Assembly: GCA_045617585.1 (NCBI GenBank)
Contig: JAZLIW010000087.1
Span: 1-7,985 of the forward strand
Length of the DNA stretch: 7,985 nt
Origin: CAKRZE01 sp045617585
GTDB lineage: Bacteria > Bacillota > Clostridia > Oscillospirales > CAG-272
Direction: 5' to 3'
Within the stretch, counting starts at the first letter, position 1, and each line of letters opens with the position of its first letter. The notes under the pieces were generated by a model. That model was not told where the DNA came from and searched no databases. It was given only the letters and a program-made list of their open reading frames with translations. Positions 1 through 6,790 of this stretch are shown piece after piece. Made by a program: the position numbers and the translations under genes.

Positions 1-2739
1 TCCGAGATCACCTATTCGATCGAGGAGGCGAAAGAAGCGGCGCGCAGGATCGGGTACCCGGTCGTTCTGCGTCCCGCCTTCACCCTCGGCGGAACGGGCG
101 GCGGCTTTGCCAATAACGAGGAGGAGCTGATCGAGGTCGGCTCGAACGGCTTCGCGCTCTCTCCGGTCCATCAGGTCCTCGTCGAGAAGAGCGTGCGCGG
201 CTATAAGGAGATCGAGTTCGAGGTCATGCGCGACTCCGCCGACCACGCGATCACGATCTGCGGCATGGAGAACGTCGACCCCGTCGGCGTCCACACCGGC
301 GACTCGATGGTCGTCGCGCCGATCCTCTCGCTGAACGAGCACGATCTCAAGATGCTGAACGACAGTGCGATCCGCATCATCCGCGAGCTGAAGATCGAGG
401 GCGGCTGCAACGTGCAGTTCGCGCTGAATCCGAACTCCTCCGAATATTTCCTGATCGAGGTCAACCCCCGCGTCTCCCGCTCCTCCGCGCTTGCCTCCAA
501 GGCGAGCGGCTATCCGATCGCCCGCGTCACCGCGAAGATCGCGGTCGGGATGCTGCTGGAGGACATTCCGGTCGCAGGAGGGACCGCGGCGATCGAGCCG
601 AGCCTCGACTATATCGTCGCCAAATTCCCGCGCTTCCCCTTCGATAAATTCACGCAGGCGTCCAATCTGCTCGGTACGCAGATGAAGGCGACCGGCGAGG
701 TCATGGGCATCGGCTCCAATCTGGAGGAATGCCTGCTCAAATCCGTCCGTTCCCTGGAGATCGGCTGCAATCATTTCCGCCTCGCCAAGTTCGACGGGAT
801 GGAGGAGAACGACCTGAAGAAATACGTGGAGGAATTCCACTCGGACGGCGTATTCGCCATCTTCGAGCTGCTGCGCCGCGGTACTGCGGTCGGGGAACTG
901 TACGACCTGACGAAGATCACGCCCCTCTTCCTTGAATCCTTCCTGAAGATCGTGAAGGAAGAGGACAAGCTGGCGGCAAACAAAAACGACCTCGCCGTCC
1001 TCGCGGAAGCGAAGAAGATGGGCTTCTCCGACCCGTATATCGCGCGCCTGTGGGGGACCGACGAGCTGACGGTCGCCGCGCTCCGCCGGGAGAACGGCAT
1101 CGTTCCGGTCTTCCGCATGGTGGATACCCTGCATACCGGAAAGTATATCGCTTATCTCTACTCCTCCTATACCGGAAAGAACGAATCCCGCCTGACCGAC
1201 CGGAAGAAGCTGATCGTCCTCGGCGCGGGCCCGATCCGCATCGGGCAGGGCGTCCAGTTCGACTATTCGTCCGTCCACGCGGTGCAGACGATCGGCCGCT
1301 GCGGCTGTGAGTCCATCATCATCAACAACAACCCGGAGACCGTTTCGACCGACTATACGACGGCGGACAAGCTCTATTTTGAGCCGCTGACGCCCGAGGA
1401 CGTCATGAACATCGTCGATTACGAGCAGCCGGAGGGCGTCATCGCCTCCCTCGGCGGTCAGACGGCGATCAACCTTGCCGATCCGCTCGCGGCGAGAGGC
1501 GTGAAGATCGTGGGCACCGATTGCGCCGCCATCGACCGCGCCGAGAACCGCGATCTGTTTGAAAAGCTTCTGCTCGACCTTCATATCCCCCAGCCCGAGG
1601 GGCAGGCGGTCACCTCCGTCGAGGAGGGTGTCGCCGCCGCGGCACGCATCGGGTATCCGGTCCTCGTCCGTCCCTCCTTCGTGCTGGGCGGCAGAGCGAT
1701 GGAGATCGTCTCCAAGGAGGAGCAGCTCCGTCACTATCTCAAGACCGCGGTCGAGATCGACGTGGACAAGCCGGTCCTCGTGGACAAATATATCATCGGC
1801 AAGGAGGTCGAGGCCGCCGCGATCTCCGACGGCAGAGACGCCTTCGTCCCCGGCATCATGGAGCTGGTCGAGCGCACGGGGATCCACTCCGGCGACTCCA
1901 TCAGCGTCTACCCCTCCTTCTCGATCTCCGATAAGGTCAAGGGCGTCATCCTGCAGTACGCGAAGAAGCTCGGCCTCGGCATCGGCATCGTCGGGCTTTA
2001 CAATATCCAGTTTATCGTGGACCGGAACGACCGCGTCTTCATCATCGAGGTCAATCCCCGTTCCTCCCGTACCGTGCCGTTCCTTTCCAAGGCGACCGGT
2101 TACAGCCTCGCCGATATCGCGACCGAGGTCATCCTGGGCAGAAGCCTGAAGGAGCAGGGCATCTTCGATCTCTATCCCGCCGAAAAGAGCCGCTACTACG
2201 TCAAGGTCCCGGTCTTCTCCTTCAATAAGATCAAGGGGCTCGACGCTTACCTCTCGCCCGAGATGAAGTCCACCGGTGAGGCGATCGGCTACGACGACAA
2301 GCTCCACCGCGCGATGTACAAGGCGCTCGTCGCCTCGGGCATGAAGATCCAGAACTACGGCACCGTGCTCGTGACCCTTGCCGACGAGGACAAGGAGGAG
2401 GCGCTGCCGCTGATCCGCCGCTTCTACAACATGGGCTTCAACATCGAGGCAACGATCGGTACCGCGAACTTCCTGAAGGAGCACGGCATCCGTACCCGCG
2501 TCCGCGGAAAGATCAGCGAGGGCAGCAATGAGATCTTTGAGTCGATCCGCGCCGGCTACGTCGCTTATATCATCAATACCCGCTCGATCAAATCCGGCAT
2601 CCACTACGATGACGGCACCCAGATCCGCCGCTGCGCGACCGAGCATAACGCCACGATCTTCACCTCGCTCGATACCGTGCGCGTACTGCTCGACGTGCTG
2701 GAGGAGACGACGCTGACGATCTCCACGATCGATTCGTAA
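1..2739 (+). CDS. carB: Carbamoyl phosphate synthase large subunit (5'-truncated)
   Basis: Makes carbamoyl phosphate from bicarbonate, two ATP and ammonia channelled from glutamine by the small subunit CarA, for pyrimidine and arginine synthesis in the cytoplasm. The frame is open from base 1 and the first visible residues match E. coli CarB around residue 146, so about 145 N-terminal residues lie outside the window; the GTG at 193 is an internal Val codon. Seen in order: N-half ATP-grasp with R-P-A-F-T-L-G-G (from base 70), NVQF (409-420) and IEVNPR; the oligomerisation region; the second synthetase half from about 1201 (GAGPIRIGQG) with RPSFVLGGRAMEI (from 1669) and IEVNPRSSRT (ending ~2073); and an MGS-like allosteric domain from about 2350 to the end. 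The MGS domain keeps likely UMP-site residues (Lys in DEDK, T-I-G-T, Asn-Thr at 2575-2580). Odd: in the C-half, EVDVDAI is EVEAAAI and GIMEH is GIMEL. Heads the visible operon; carA is probably upstream. Confidence 0.97.
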   Translation, partial: SEITYSIEEAKEAARRIGYPVVLRPAFTLGGTGGGFANNEEELIEVGSNGFALSPVHQVLVEKSVRGYKEIEFEVMRDSADHAITICGMENVDPVGVHTGDSMVVAPILSLNEHDLKMLNDSAIRIIRELKIEGGCNVQFALNPNSSEYFLIEVNPRVSRSSALASKASGYPIARVTAKIAVGMLLEDIPVAGGTAAIEPSLDYIVAKFPRFPFDKFTQASNLLGTQMKATGEVMGIGSNLEECLLKSVRSLEIGCNHFRLAKFDGMEENDLKKYVEEFHSDGVFAIFELLRRGTAVGELYDLTKITPLFLESFLKIVKEEDKLAANKNDLAVLAEAKKMGFSDPYIARLWGTDELTVAALRRENGIVPVFRMVDTLHTGKYIAYLYSSYTGKNESRLTDRKKLIVLGAGPIRIGQGVQFDYSSVHAVQTIGRCGCESIIINNNPETVSTDYTTADKLYFEPLTPEDVMNIVDYEQPEGVIASLGGQTAINLADPLAARGVKIVGTDCAAIDRAENRDLFEKLLLDLHIPQPEGQAVTSVEEGVAAAARIGYPVLVRPSFVLGGRAMEIVSKEEQLRHYLKTAVEIDVDKPVLVDKYIIGKEVEAAAISDGRDAFVPGIMELVERTGIHSGDSISVYPSFSISDKVKGVILQYAKKLGLGIGIVGLYNIQFIVDRNDRVFIIEVNPRSSRTVPFLSKATGYSLADIATEVILGRSLKEQGIFDLYPAEKSRYYVKVPVFSFNKIKGLDAYLSPEMKSTGEAIGYDDKLHRAMYKALVASGMKIQNYGTVLVTLADEDKEEALPLIRRFYNMGFNIEATIGTANFLKEHGIRTRVRGKISEGSNEIFESIRAGYVAYIINTRSIKSGIHYDDGTQIRRCATEHNATIFTSLDTVRVLLDVLEETTLTISTIDS

Positions 2740-2743
2740 GGGA
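2738..2743 (+). promoter_or_regulatory. Ribosome binding site of pyrK
   Basis: AAGGGA overlaps the carB stop codon and is followed by GACGGG. It lies 12 bases before ATG 2756 but only 3 bases before the in-frame GTG 2747, so the spacing favours the ATG, though 12 bases is a little long. Confidence 0.5.
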
Positions 2744-2755
2744 CGGGTGCGGTCC

Positions 2756-3490
2756 ATGAAGCAGGGTTTCTTTGAGATCGTCTCGAACGTGCCGCTGACC
2801 GCTTCGGTCTTCCGGCTCGTTCTCCGGGGCGACGTATCTGCGATCACCCGCCCGGGGCAGTTCGTCAACGTGAAGCTTGACGGGCTCTTCCTCCGCCGTC
2901 CGATCTCGGTGAACGACCTCGGCGACGGGAGCCTGACCCTGATCTATAAGGTCGTCGGGAAGGGAACGGAGCAGCTTTCCCGGATGGAAAGCGGCACGCT
3001 CGATCTTCTGACCGGGCTCGGCAACGGCTACGACACCTCGCTTTCGGGCGATACGCCGGTCCTGATCGGCGGCGGTGTCGGCGTGCCTCCCCTGTATCTG
3101 CTGGCAAAAACGCTGCTGGCGGAGGGAAAAAGACCTTCGGTGATCCTCGGTTTCAACCGGAAAGAGGAGATCTTCGGGGAAGCGGAGTTCCGCGCCCTCG
3201 GGATCCCGGTCACGGTCGCCACGGCGGACGGCTCGTACGGTGTCCACGGCTTTGTGACCGACGCGATGAAGGGAACGGAATACGGTTATTTCTACGCCTG
3301 CGGGCCGGAGCCGATGCTGCGCGCGGTTGCAAAGAGTGCCGTCACCTCGGGGCAGATGAGCTTTGAGGAACGGATGGGCTGCGGCTTCGGCGCATGCATG
3401 GGCTGCTCCTGCAGGACCCTGACCGGGAACAAGCGCATCTGCCGCGACGGTCCCGTGATGAAGAAGGAGGAGATCCTGTGGGAAGACTGA
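2756..3490 (+). CDS. pyrK: Dihydroorotate dehydrogenase B, FAD/[2Fe-2S] electron-transfer subunit
   Basis: Electron-transfer subunit of class 1B dihydroorotate dehydrogenase: it passes electrons from FMN in PyrD through a [2Fe-2S] cluster and FAD to NAD+, in a PyrD2PyrK2 complex. The 244 residues show an N-terminal ferredoxin-reductase-type FAD domain with R48-P-I-S-V, an NAD-binding motif GGGVGVPP (105-112), and a C-terminal cluster site with Cys209-x4-Cys214-x2-Cys217-x11-Cys229, the usual PyrK arrangement; an extra Cys219 forms a C-S-C. ATG 2756 is preferred because MKQGFFEIVSN begins where family members begin and because of ribosome binding site spacing; GTG 2747 would add three residues (M-R-S). 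The gene starts 16 bases after carB and its last 13 bases overlap pyrD, which suggests translational coupling of the two partners. The family assignment is firm; the exact start is less so. Confidence 0.95.
   Translation: MKQGFFEIVSNVPLTASVFRLVLRGDVSAITRPGQFVNVKLDGLFLRRPISVNDLGDGSLTLIYKVVGKGTEQLSRMESGTLDLLTGLGNGYDTSLSGDTPVLIGGGVGVPPLYLLAKTLLAEGKRPSVILGFNRKEEIFGEAEFRALGIPVTVATADGSYGVHGFVTDAMKGTEYGYFYACGPEPMLRAVAKSAVTSGQMSFEERMGCGFGACMGCSCRTLTGNKRICRDGPVMKKEEILWED
3464..3471 (+). promoter_or_regulatory. Ribosome binding site that fixes the pyrD start
   Basis: AAGGAGGA, close to a perfect anti-16S complement, lies inside the 3' end of pyrK with 6-7 bases before GTG 3478. It supports GTG 3478 as the pyrD start over the in-frame ATG at 3394 far inside pyrK. 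Confidence 0.85.
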
Positions 3491-4395
3491 ACGTCAGCCT
3501 CTGCGGCATCCCGCTCGACAACCCGGTGATCCCTGCCTCGGGGACCTTCGGCTACGGGTACGAGTTCGCGGAGCTTTACGATATCAACGTCCTCGGTACC
3601 TTTTCGTTCAAGGGAACGACGCGCGAGCCGCGCTTCGGCAATCCGACGCCCCGCATCGCCGACTGCACCGCGGGGATGATCAACGCGGTCGGGCTCCAGA
3701 ACCCGGGCGTGGAAAAGGTGCTCTCCGAGGAGCTGCCGCGCATGAAACAGGTCTTTCATAAGCCGGTGATGGCGAACGTTTCCGGCTTTTCGGTCGCGGA
3801 CTACGCGTACACGGTGGAAAAACTGGACGCGGAGGAACAGATCGGCTGGTTTGAGGTCAACGTCTCCTGTCCGAACGTGCACGGCGGCGGAATGAGCTTC
3901 GGCACCGATCCCCGCGCCGCCGCGGAGGTGACCGCCGCGGTCCGCCGCGTGACGAAAAAGCCGGTCATCCTCAAGCTGTCCCCCAACGTGACCGATATCG
4001 TTCCGATCGCGCGCGCCTGCGAGGACGCGGGCGCCGACGGCATCAGCCTGATCAATACGCTGCTCGGGATGCGGATCGACCTGAAACGGAAAAAGCCGGT
4101 GATCGCCAATCGGATGGGCGGCTTCTCCGGCCCGGCGATCTTCCCGGTCGCGCTCCGGATGGTGTATCAGGTCTCCTCCGCGGTAAAGATCCCGGTCGTC
4201 GGGATGGGGGGCGTTTCCTCCGCCGCGGACGTGATCGAAATGATGATGGCGGGCGCCTCCGCCGTTGAGATCGGCGCGGCGAACCTCGTCGATCCGTTTA
4301 TCTGCCGCGATATCGTCCGGGATCTGCCGTCCGTGATGGACGGGCTCCGGATCGAAAACCTCAAAGATATCATCGGCGCCGCACACGGCGCCTGA
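3478..4395 (+). CDS. pyrD: Dihydroorotate dehydrogenase B, catalytic FMN subunit
   Basis: Oxidises dihydroorotate to orotate, the fourth step of UMP synthesis, with FMN; electrons leave through PyrK to NAD+. The 305-residue TIM-barrel protein is close to the ~311 residues of B. subtilis PyrD. Visible: the N-terminal L-x-N-P-V-I-P-A-S-G-T-F-G segment, Lys45 in FKGTTREPR, the substrate-binding N-A-V-G-L-Q-N-P-G (69-77), N128-V-S-C131-P-N with the Cys expected as active-site base in class 1 enzymes, and C-terminal FMN-phosphate loops (GMGGV, IGAAN). The start is GTG 3478: homology begins there and a near-perfect ribosome binding site precedes it. The frame stays open back to ATG 3394, but that stretch is pyrK read in another frame and is basic and unlike the family. 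It overlaps pyrK by 13 bases and ends 21 bases before pyrF. Cys as base plus an adjacent pyrK makes class 1B rather than the fumarate-dependent class 1A. Confidence 0.96.
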   Translation: MGRLNVSLCGIPLDNPVIPASGTFGYGYEFAELYDINVLGTFSFKGTTREPRFGNPTPRIADCTAGMINAVGLQNPGVEKVLSEELPRMKQVFHKPVMANVSGFSVADYAYTVEKLDAEEQIGWFEVNVSCPNVHGGGMSFGTDPRAAAEVTAAVRRVTKKPVILKLSPNVTDIVPIARACEDAGADGISLINTLLGMRIDLKRKKPVIANRMGGFSGPAIFPVALRMVYQVSSAVKIPVVGMGGVSSAADVIEMMMAGASAVEIGAANLVDPFICRDIVRDLPSVMDGLRIENLKDIIGAAHGA

Positions 4396-4416
4396 GACGA
4401 AAGAAAGGGATCCAAG

Positions 4417-5133
4417 ATGGGAAAAGACGTGATCATTGCCTGCGATTTTGACAGTGCCGAAAAGACGCTTGCCTTCCTCGACCGCTTTGAAGGGAAAAAG
4501 CCCTTCGTCAAGATCGGCATGGAGCTCTTCTACGCCGAGGGACCGGCGGTCGTCCGCGCGATCAAGGAGCGCGGGCACCGGATCTTCCTCGACCTCAAGC
4601 TCCACGATATCCCGAACACCGTGAAAAAGTCGATGGCGGTCCTCTCCTCCCTCGACGTCGATATGTGCAACCTGCACGCCGCCGGAACGACCCGGATGAT
4701 GACAGCCGCGCTGGAAGGGCTGACCCGTCCGGACGGCACCCGTCCCCTTCTCATCGCGGTCACGCAGCTGACCTCCACCGATCAGGAGAGCATGGAAAAG
4801 GATCTGCTCATCCGTGAGCCGATCGACGAGGTCGTGATGCATTACGCGGAGAACGCGAAGAACGCCGGTCTCGACGGCGTCGTCTGCTCTCCGCTCGAGG
4901 CAGGGAAGGTCCACGCCCGCTGCGGCGCCTCCTTCCTGACCGTGACTCCCGGCGTCCGCTTTGCCGACGGGGAGCTCGGTGACCAGAAGCGCGTGATGAC
5001 CCCGGCCGAGGCGAACCGCATCGGTTCCGACTATATCGTCGTCGGGCGTCCCATCACCGCCGCCCCCGATCCCGTCGCGGCGTACGAGCGCTGCGTCCGT
5101 GAATTCACGGGCCCCGTATCCGACGATAAGTAA
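4417..5133 (+). CDS. pyrF: Orotidine 5'-phosphate decarboxylase
   Basis: Catalyses the last step, OMP to UMP plus CO2, as a cytoplasmic TIM-barrel dimer. The 238-residue length suits bacterial group I enzymes. Seen: Asp10 in the first strand (I-I-A-C-D-F-D), Lys32 in V-K-I-G-M-E, the catalytic Asp-Lys-Asp array D59-L-K61-L-H-D64-I-P-N-T-V, a V-T-x-L-T-S strand, G-V-V-C-S in the middle of the barrel, T-P-G-V-R, and the phosphate-binding V-V-G-R211-P-I near the C terminus. The start is ATG 4417, with AAAGGGA at 4404-4410 six bases ahead. It sits 21 bases after pyrD and directly before pyrE, so the last two pathway enzymes are neighbours but not fused into a UMP synthase as in animals. Confidence 0.96.
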   Translation: MGKDVIIACDFDSAEKTLAFLDRFEGKKPFVKIGMELFYAEGPAVVRAIKERGHRIFLDLKLHDIPNTVKKSMAVLSSLDVDMCNLHAAGTTRMMTAALEGLTRPDGTRPLLIAVTQLTSTDQESMEKDLLIREPIDEVVMHYAENAKNAGLDGVVCSPLEAGKVHARCGASFLTVTPGVRFADGELGDQKRVMTPAEANRIGSDYIVVGRPITAAPDPVAAYERCVREFTGPVSDDK

Positions 5134-5145
5134 GTGATTCATAAG

Positions 5146-5151
5146 AAAGGA
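5146..5151 (+). promoter_or_regulatory. Ribosome binding site that fixes the pyrE start
   Basis: AAAGGA lies nine bases before ATG 5161. The alternative in-frame GTG at 5134 directly follows the pyrF stop and would put this site inside the coding region, so it is rejected as the start. Confidence 0.75.
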
Positions 5152-5160
5152 AACAGAACC

Positions 5161-5802
5161 ATGACCGAACTGCAGAAGCTGATCGCCTCCGATCTTCTCT
5201 CCATTCAGGCGGTGTTTTTCCGCCCGGAGGAGCCTTTTACCTGGGCAAGCGGGATCAAGAGCCCCGTTTACTGTGACAACCGTCTGACTCTGACCGCTCC
5301 CGCCGTCCGTACCGACGTCGAGAACGGTCTTGCCGCCGTCATCCGGGAGAACTATCCGGACGCCGAGGTGCTGATGGGGACCTCCACCGCGGGCATCGCA
5401 CACGCCGCGATCGTCGGGCATCTGATGGGTCTGCCGATGGGTTACGTCCGTTCCGGCGCGAAGGATCACGGCAGACAGAACCAGATCGAGGGGAAGCTGC
5501 TCCCCGGGCAGAAGGTCGTCGTCGTTGAGGACCTGATCTCCACCGGCGGCAGCGTGATCGAGGTCGTCAACGTCCTGCGCGAAGCGGGCGCGGTCGTTCT
5601 CGGCGTCGCTTCGATCTTTACCTACGGGATGGCAAAGGGCGTCGCCCGTCTTGCGGAGGCAGACGTGAAGAACGTCTCCCTGACCAACTTCGACGTGATC
5701 GCCGCGGTCGCCGCCGAGACCGGATATATCCGGAAAGAGGACGTTGCCCGTCTCATCGCCTTCCGTGATAATCCCTCCGACGAGAGCTGGATCGGCAAGT
5801 GA
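5161..5802 (+). CDS. pyrE: Orotate phosphoribosyltransferase
   Basis: Joins orotate to PRPP to give OMP and pyrophosphate, the fifth step of the pathway. The 213 residues carry a type I phosphoribosyltransferase fold: F-T-W-A-S-G-I-K-S-P-V-Y-C-D-N-R (26-41), typical of Firmicutes PyrE; a flexible catalytic loop with Arg97, Lys101 and His103 (R-S-G-A-K-D-H-G); and the PRPP-binding motif V-V-V-V-E-D-L-I-S-T-G-G-S at 119-131 with its adjacent acidic pair. ATG 5161 is chosen because it has a well-spaced ribosome binding site and homology begins there; extension to GTG 5134 would add M-I-H-K-K-G-N-R-T. The usual A-G-I-P-H-A-A near residue 80 reads A-G-I-A-H-A-A here, a mild departure in a structural loop. 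It follows pyrF by 27 bases and precedes pyrB by 45, the widest gap within the operon. Confidence 0.95.
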   Translation: MTELQKLIASDLLSIQAVFFRPEEPFTWASGIKSPVYCDNRLTLTAPAVRTDVENGLAAVIRENYPDAEVLMGTSTAGIAHAAIVGHLMGLPMGYVRSGAKDHGRQNQIEGKLLPGQKVVVVEDLISTGGSVIEVVNVLREAGAVVLGVASIFTYGMAKGVARLAEADVKNVSLTNFDVIAAVAAETGYIRKEDVARLIAFRDNPSDESWIGK

Positions 5803-5847
5803 TCCGCCCCGCCCGGAACACAAAGTAAAAAGAAAGGATCCTGAATC

Positions 5848-6771
5848 ATGCGCAGTCTTCTTTCCATTACCGAACTGTCGGTGGAAGAGATCGACGGTCT
5901 CGTTGCCACCGCGAAGGATATCATCGCCAAGCCGGAAAAATACGCTGAGGTCTGTCACGGCAAAAAGCTTGCCACCCTCTTTTTCGAGCCCTCGACGCGC
6001 ACCCGCCTGAGCTTTGAGGCGGCGATGTACGAGCTGGGCGGCAACGTGCTCTCGGTTTCGAGCGCCGCTTCCTCCTCTGCCGCGAAGGGAGAGAGCGTCG
6101 CCGACACCGCGAAGGTCGTCTCCTGCTACGCCGATATCATCGCGATGCGCCACCCGAAGGAGGGCGCGCCGATGGTCGCGGCGATGAACGCCTCGATCCC
6201 GGTCATCAACGCGGGCGACGGCGGGCACAATCACCCGACGCAGACGCTCGCCGACCTCCTGACCATCCATCTGGAAAAGGGCCGCTTCGATCACCTGACC
6301 GTCGGCTTCTGCGGCGACCTCAAGTTCGGCCGCACCGTCCATTCCCTGATCGACGCGCTTTCCCGCTACGAGAACGTGAAGATCGTCCTGATCTCGCCCG
6401 AGGAACTGAAGCTCCCGAGCTACGTGAAGAACGATATCCTCCGCAAGAAGGGGATCGAATTCGTGCAGACCACCGACCTCATGTCGGTCATGCCCGATCT
6501 CGACGTGCTGTATATGACCCGCGTGCAGAAGGAGCGCTTCTTCAACGAGGAAGACTATCTGCGCCTCAAGGACAGCTACATCCTCACCCCCGACAAGCTG
6601 AAGACCGCGAAGCCCGATCTTTCGATCCTCCATCCGCTGCCCCGCGTCAACGAGATCGCCGTCGCGATCGACGACGATCCGCGCGCCTGCTATTTCAAGC
6701 AGGTCCTGAACGGCAAATATATGCGGATGGCGCTGATCATGAAGCTGCTCGGTCTGACCCCAGGGATCTGA
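5848..6771 (+). CDS. pyrB: Aspartate carbamoyltransferase catalytic subunit
   Basis: Transfers the carbamoyl group from carbamoyl phosphate to L-aspartate, giving N-carbamoyl-aspartate, the committed step of the pathway. The 307 residues match the ~310 of E. coli PyrB. Carbamoyl-phosphate-binding motif F-F-E-P-S49-T-R-T-R (45-53); Ser76 and Lys80 in S-S-S-A-A-K-G-E-S, equivalent to E. coli Ser80 and Lys84, which reach into the neighbouring active site; Arg101 (M-R-H-P); H129-P-T-Q132-T-L-A-D in the aspartate-domain hinge; T-R-V-Q-K-E-R; and H-P-L-P-R-V-N-E-I near the C terminus. ATG 5848 has AAAGGA at 5833-5838, nine bases ahead. pyrI follows 19 bases later, so the product is expected to form the dodecameric c6r6 enzyme rather than a free catalytic trimer as in B. 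subtilis. All recognisable active-site residues are present. Confidence 0.97.
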   Translation: MRSLLSITELSVEEIDGLVATAKDIIAKPEKYAEVCHGKKLATLFFEPSTRTRLSFEAAMYELGGNVLSVSSAASSSAAKGESVADTAKVVSCYADIIAMRHPKEGAPMVAAMNASIPVINAGDGGHNHPTQTLADLLTIHLEKGRFDHLTVGFCGDLKFGRTVHSLIDALSRYENVKIVLISPEELKLPSYVKNDILRKKGIEFVQTTDLMSVMPDLDVLYMTRVQKERFFNEEDYLRLKDSYILTPDKLKTAKPDLSILHPLPRVNEIAVAIDDDPRACYFKQVLNGKYMRMALIMKLLGLTPGI

Positions 6772-6790
6772 GAAAGGACGGGAAAACGGT

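Noticed and set aside
193..195. GTG 193 as the carB start
   Set aside because: The frame is open to base 1 and the upstream residues, including the G-Y-P-V-V-L-R-P-A-F-T-L-G-G motif, are conserved CarB sequence.
1559..2149. 196-codon + strand frame inside carB
   Set aside because: It is an Arg/Ser/Pro-rich shadow frame, typical of off-frame reading of GC-rich genes, with no start signal.
1..2739. Internal duplication in carB (repeated RPxF.LGG and IEVNPR motifs) as a recent repeat
   Set aside because: This is the ancient two-half synthetase architecture shared by all CarB proteins, not a local duplication.
2747..2755. GTG 2747 as the pyrK start
   Set aside because: It leaves only 3 bases after AAGGGA and adds three residues not expected in the family; it is not fully excluded.
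3394..3477. ATG 3394 as the pyrD start
   Set aside because: The added segment is pyrK in another frame and unlike PyrD, while GTG 3478 has a strong, well-spaced ribosome binding site.
5134..5160. GTG 5134 as the pyrE start
   Set aside because: It directly abuts the pyrF stop and would place the AAAGGA ribosome binding site inside the gene; family homology starts at ATG 5161.
5801..5841. GATCC/GGATC inverted repeat in the pyrE-pyrB gap as an internal terminator or attenuator
   Set aside because: It has only five pairs, a loop of about 30 bases and no T-tract; it is well within chance.
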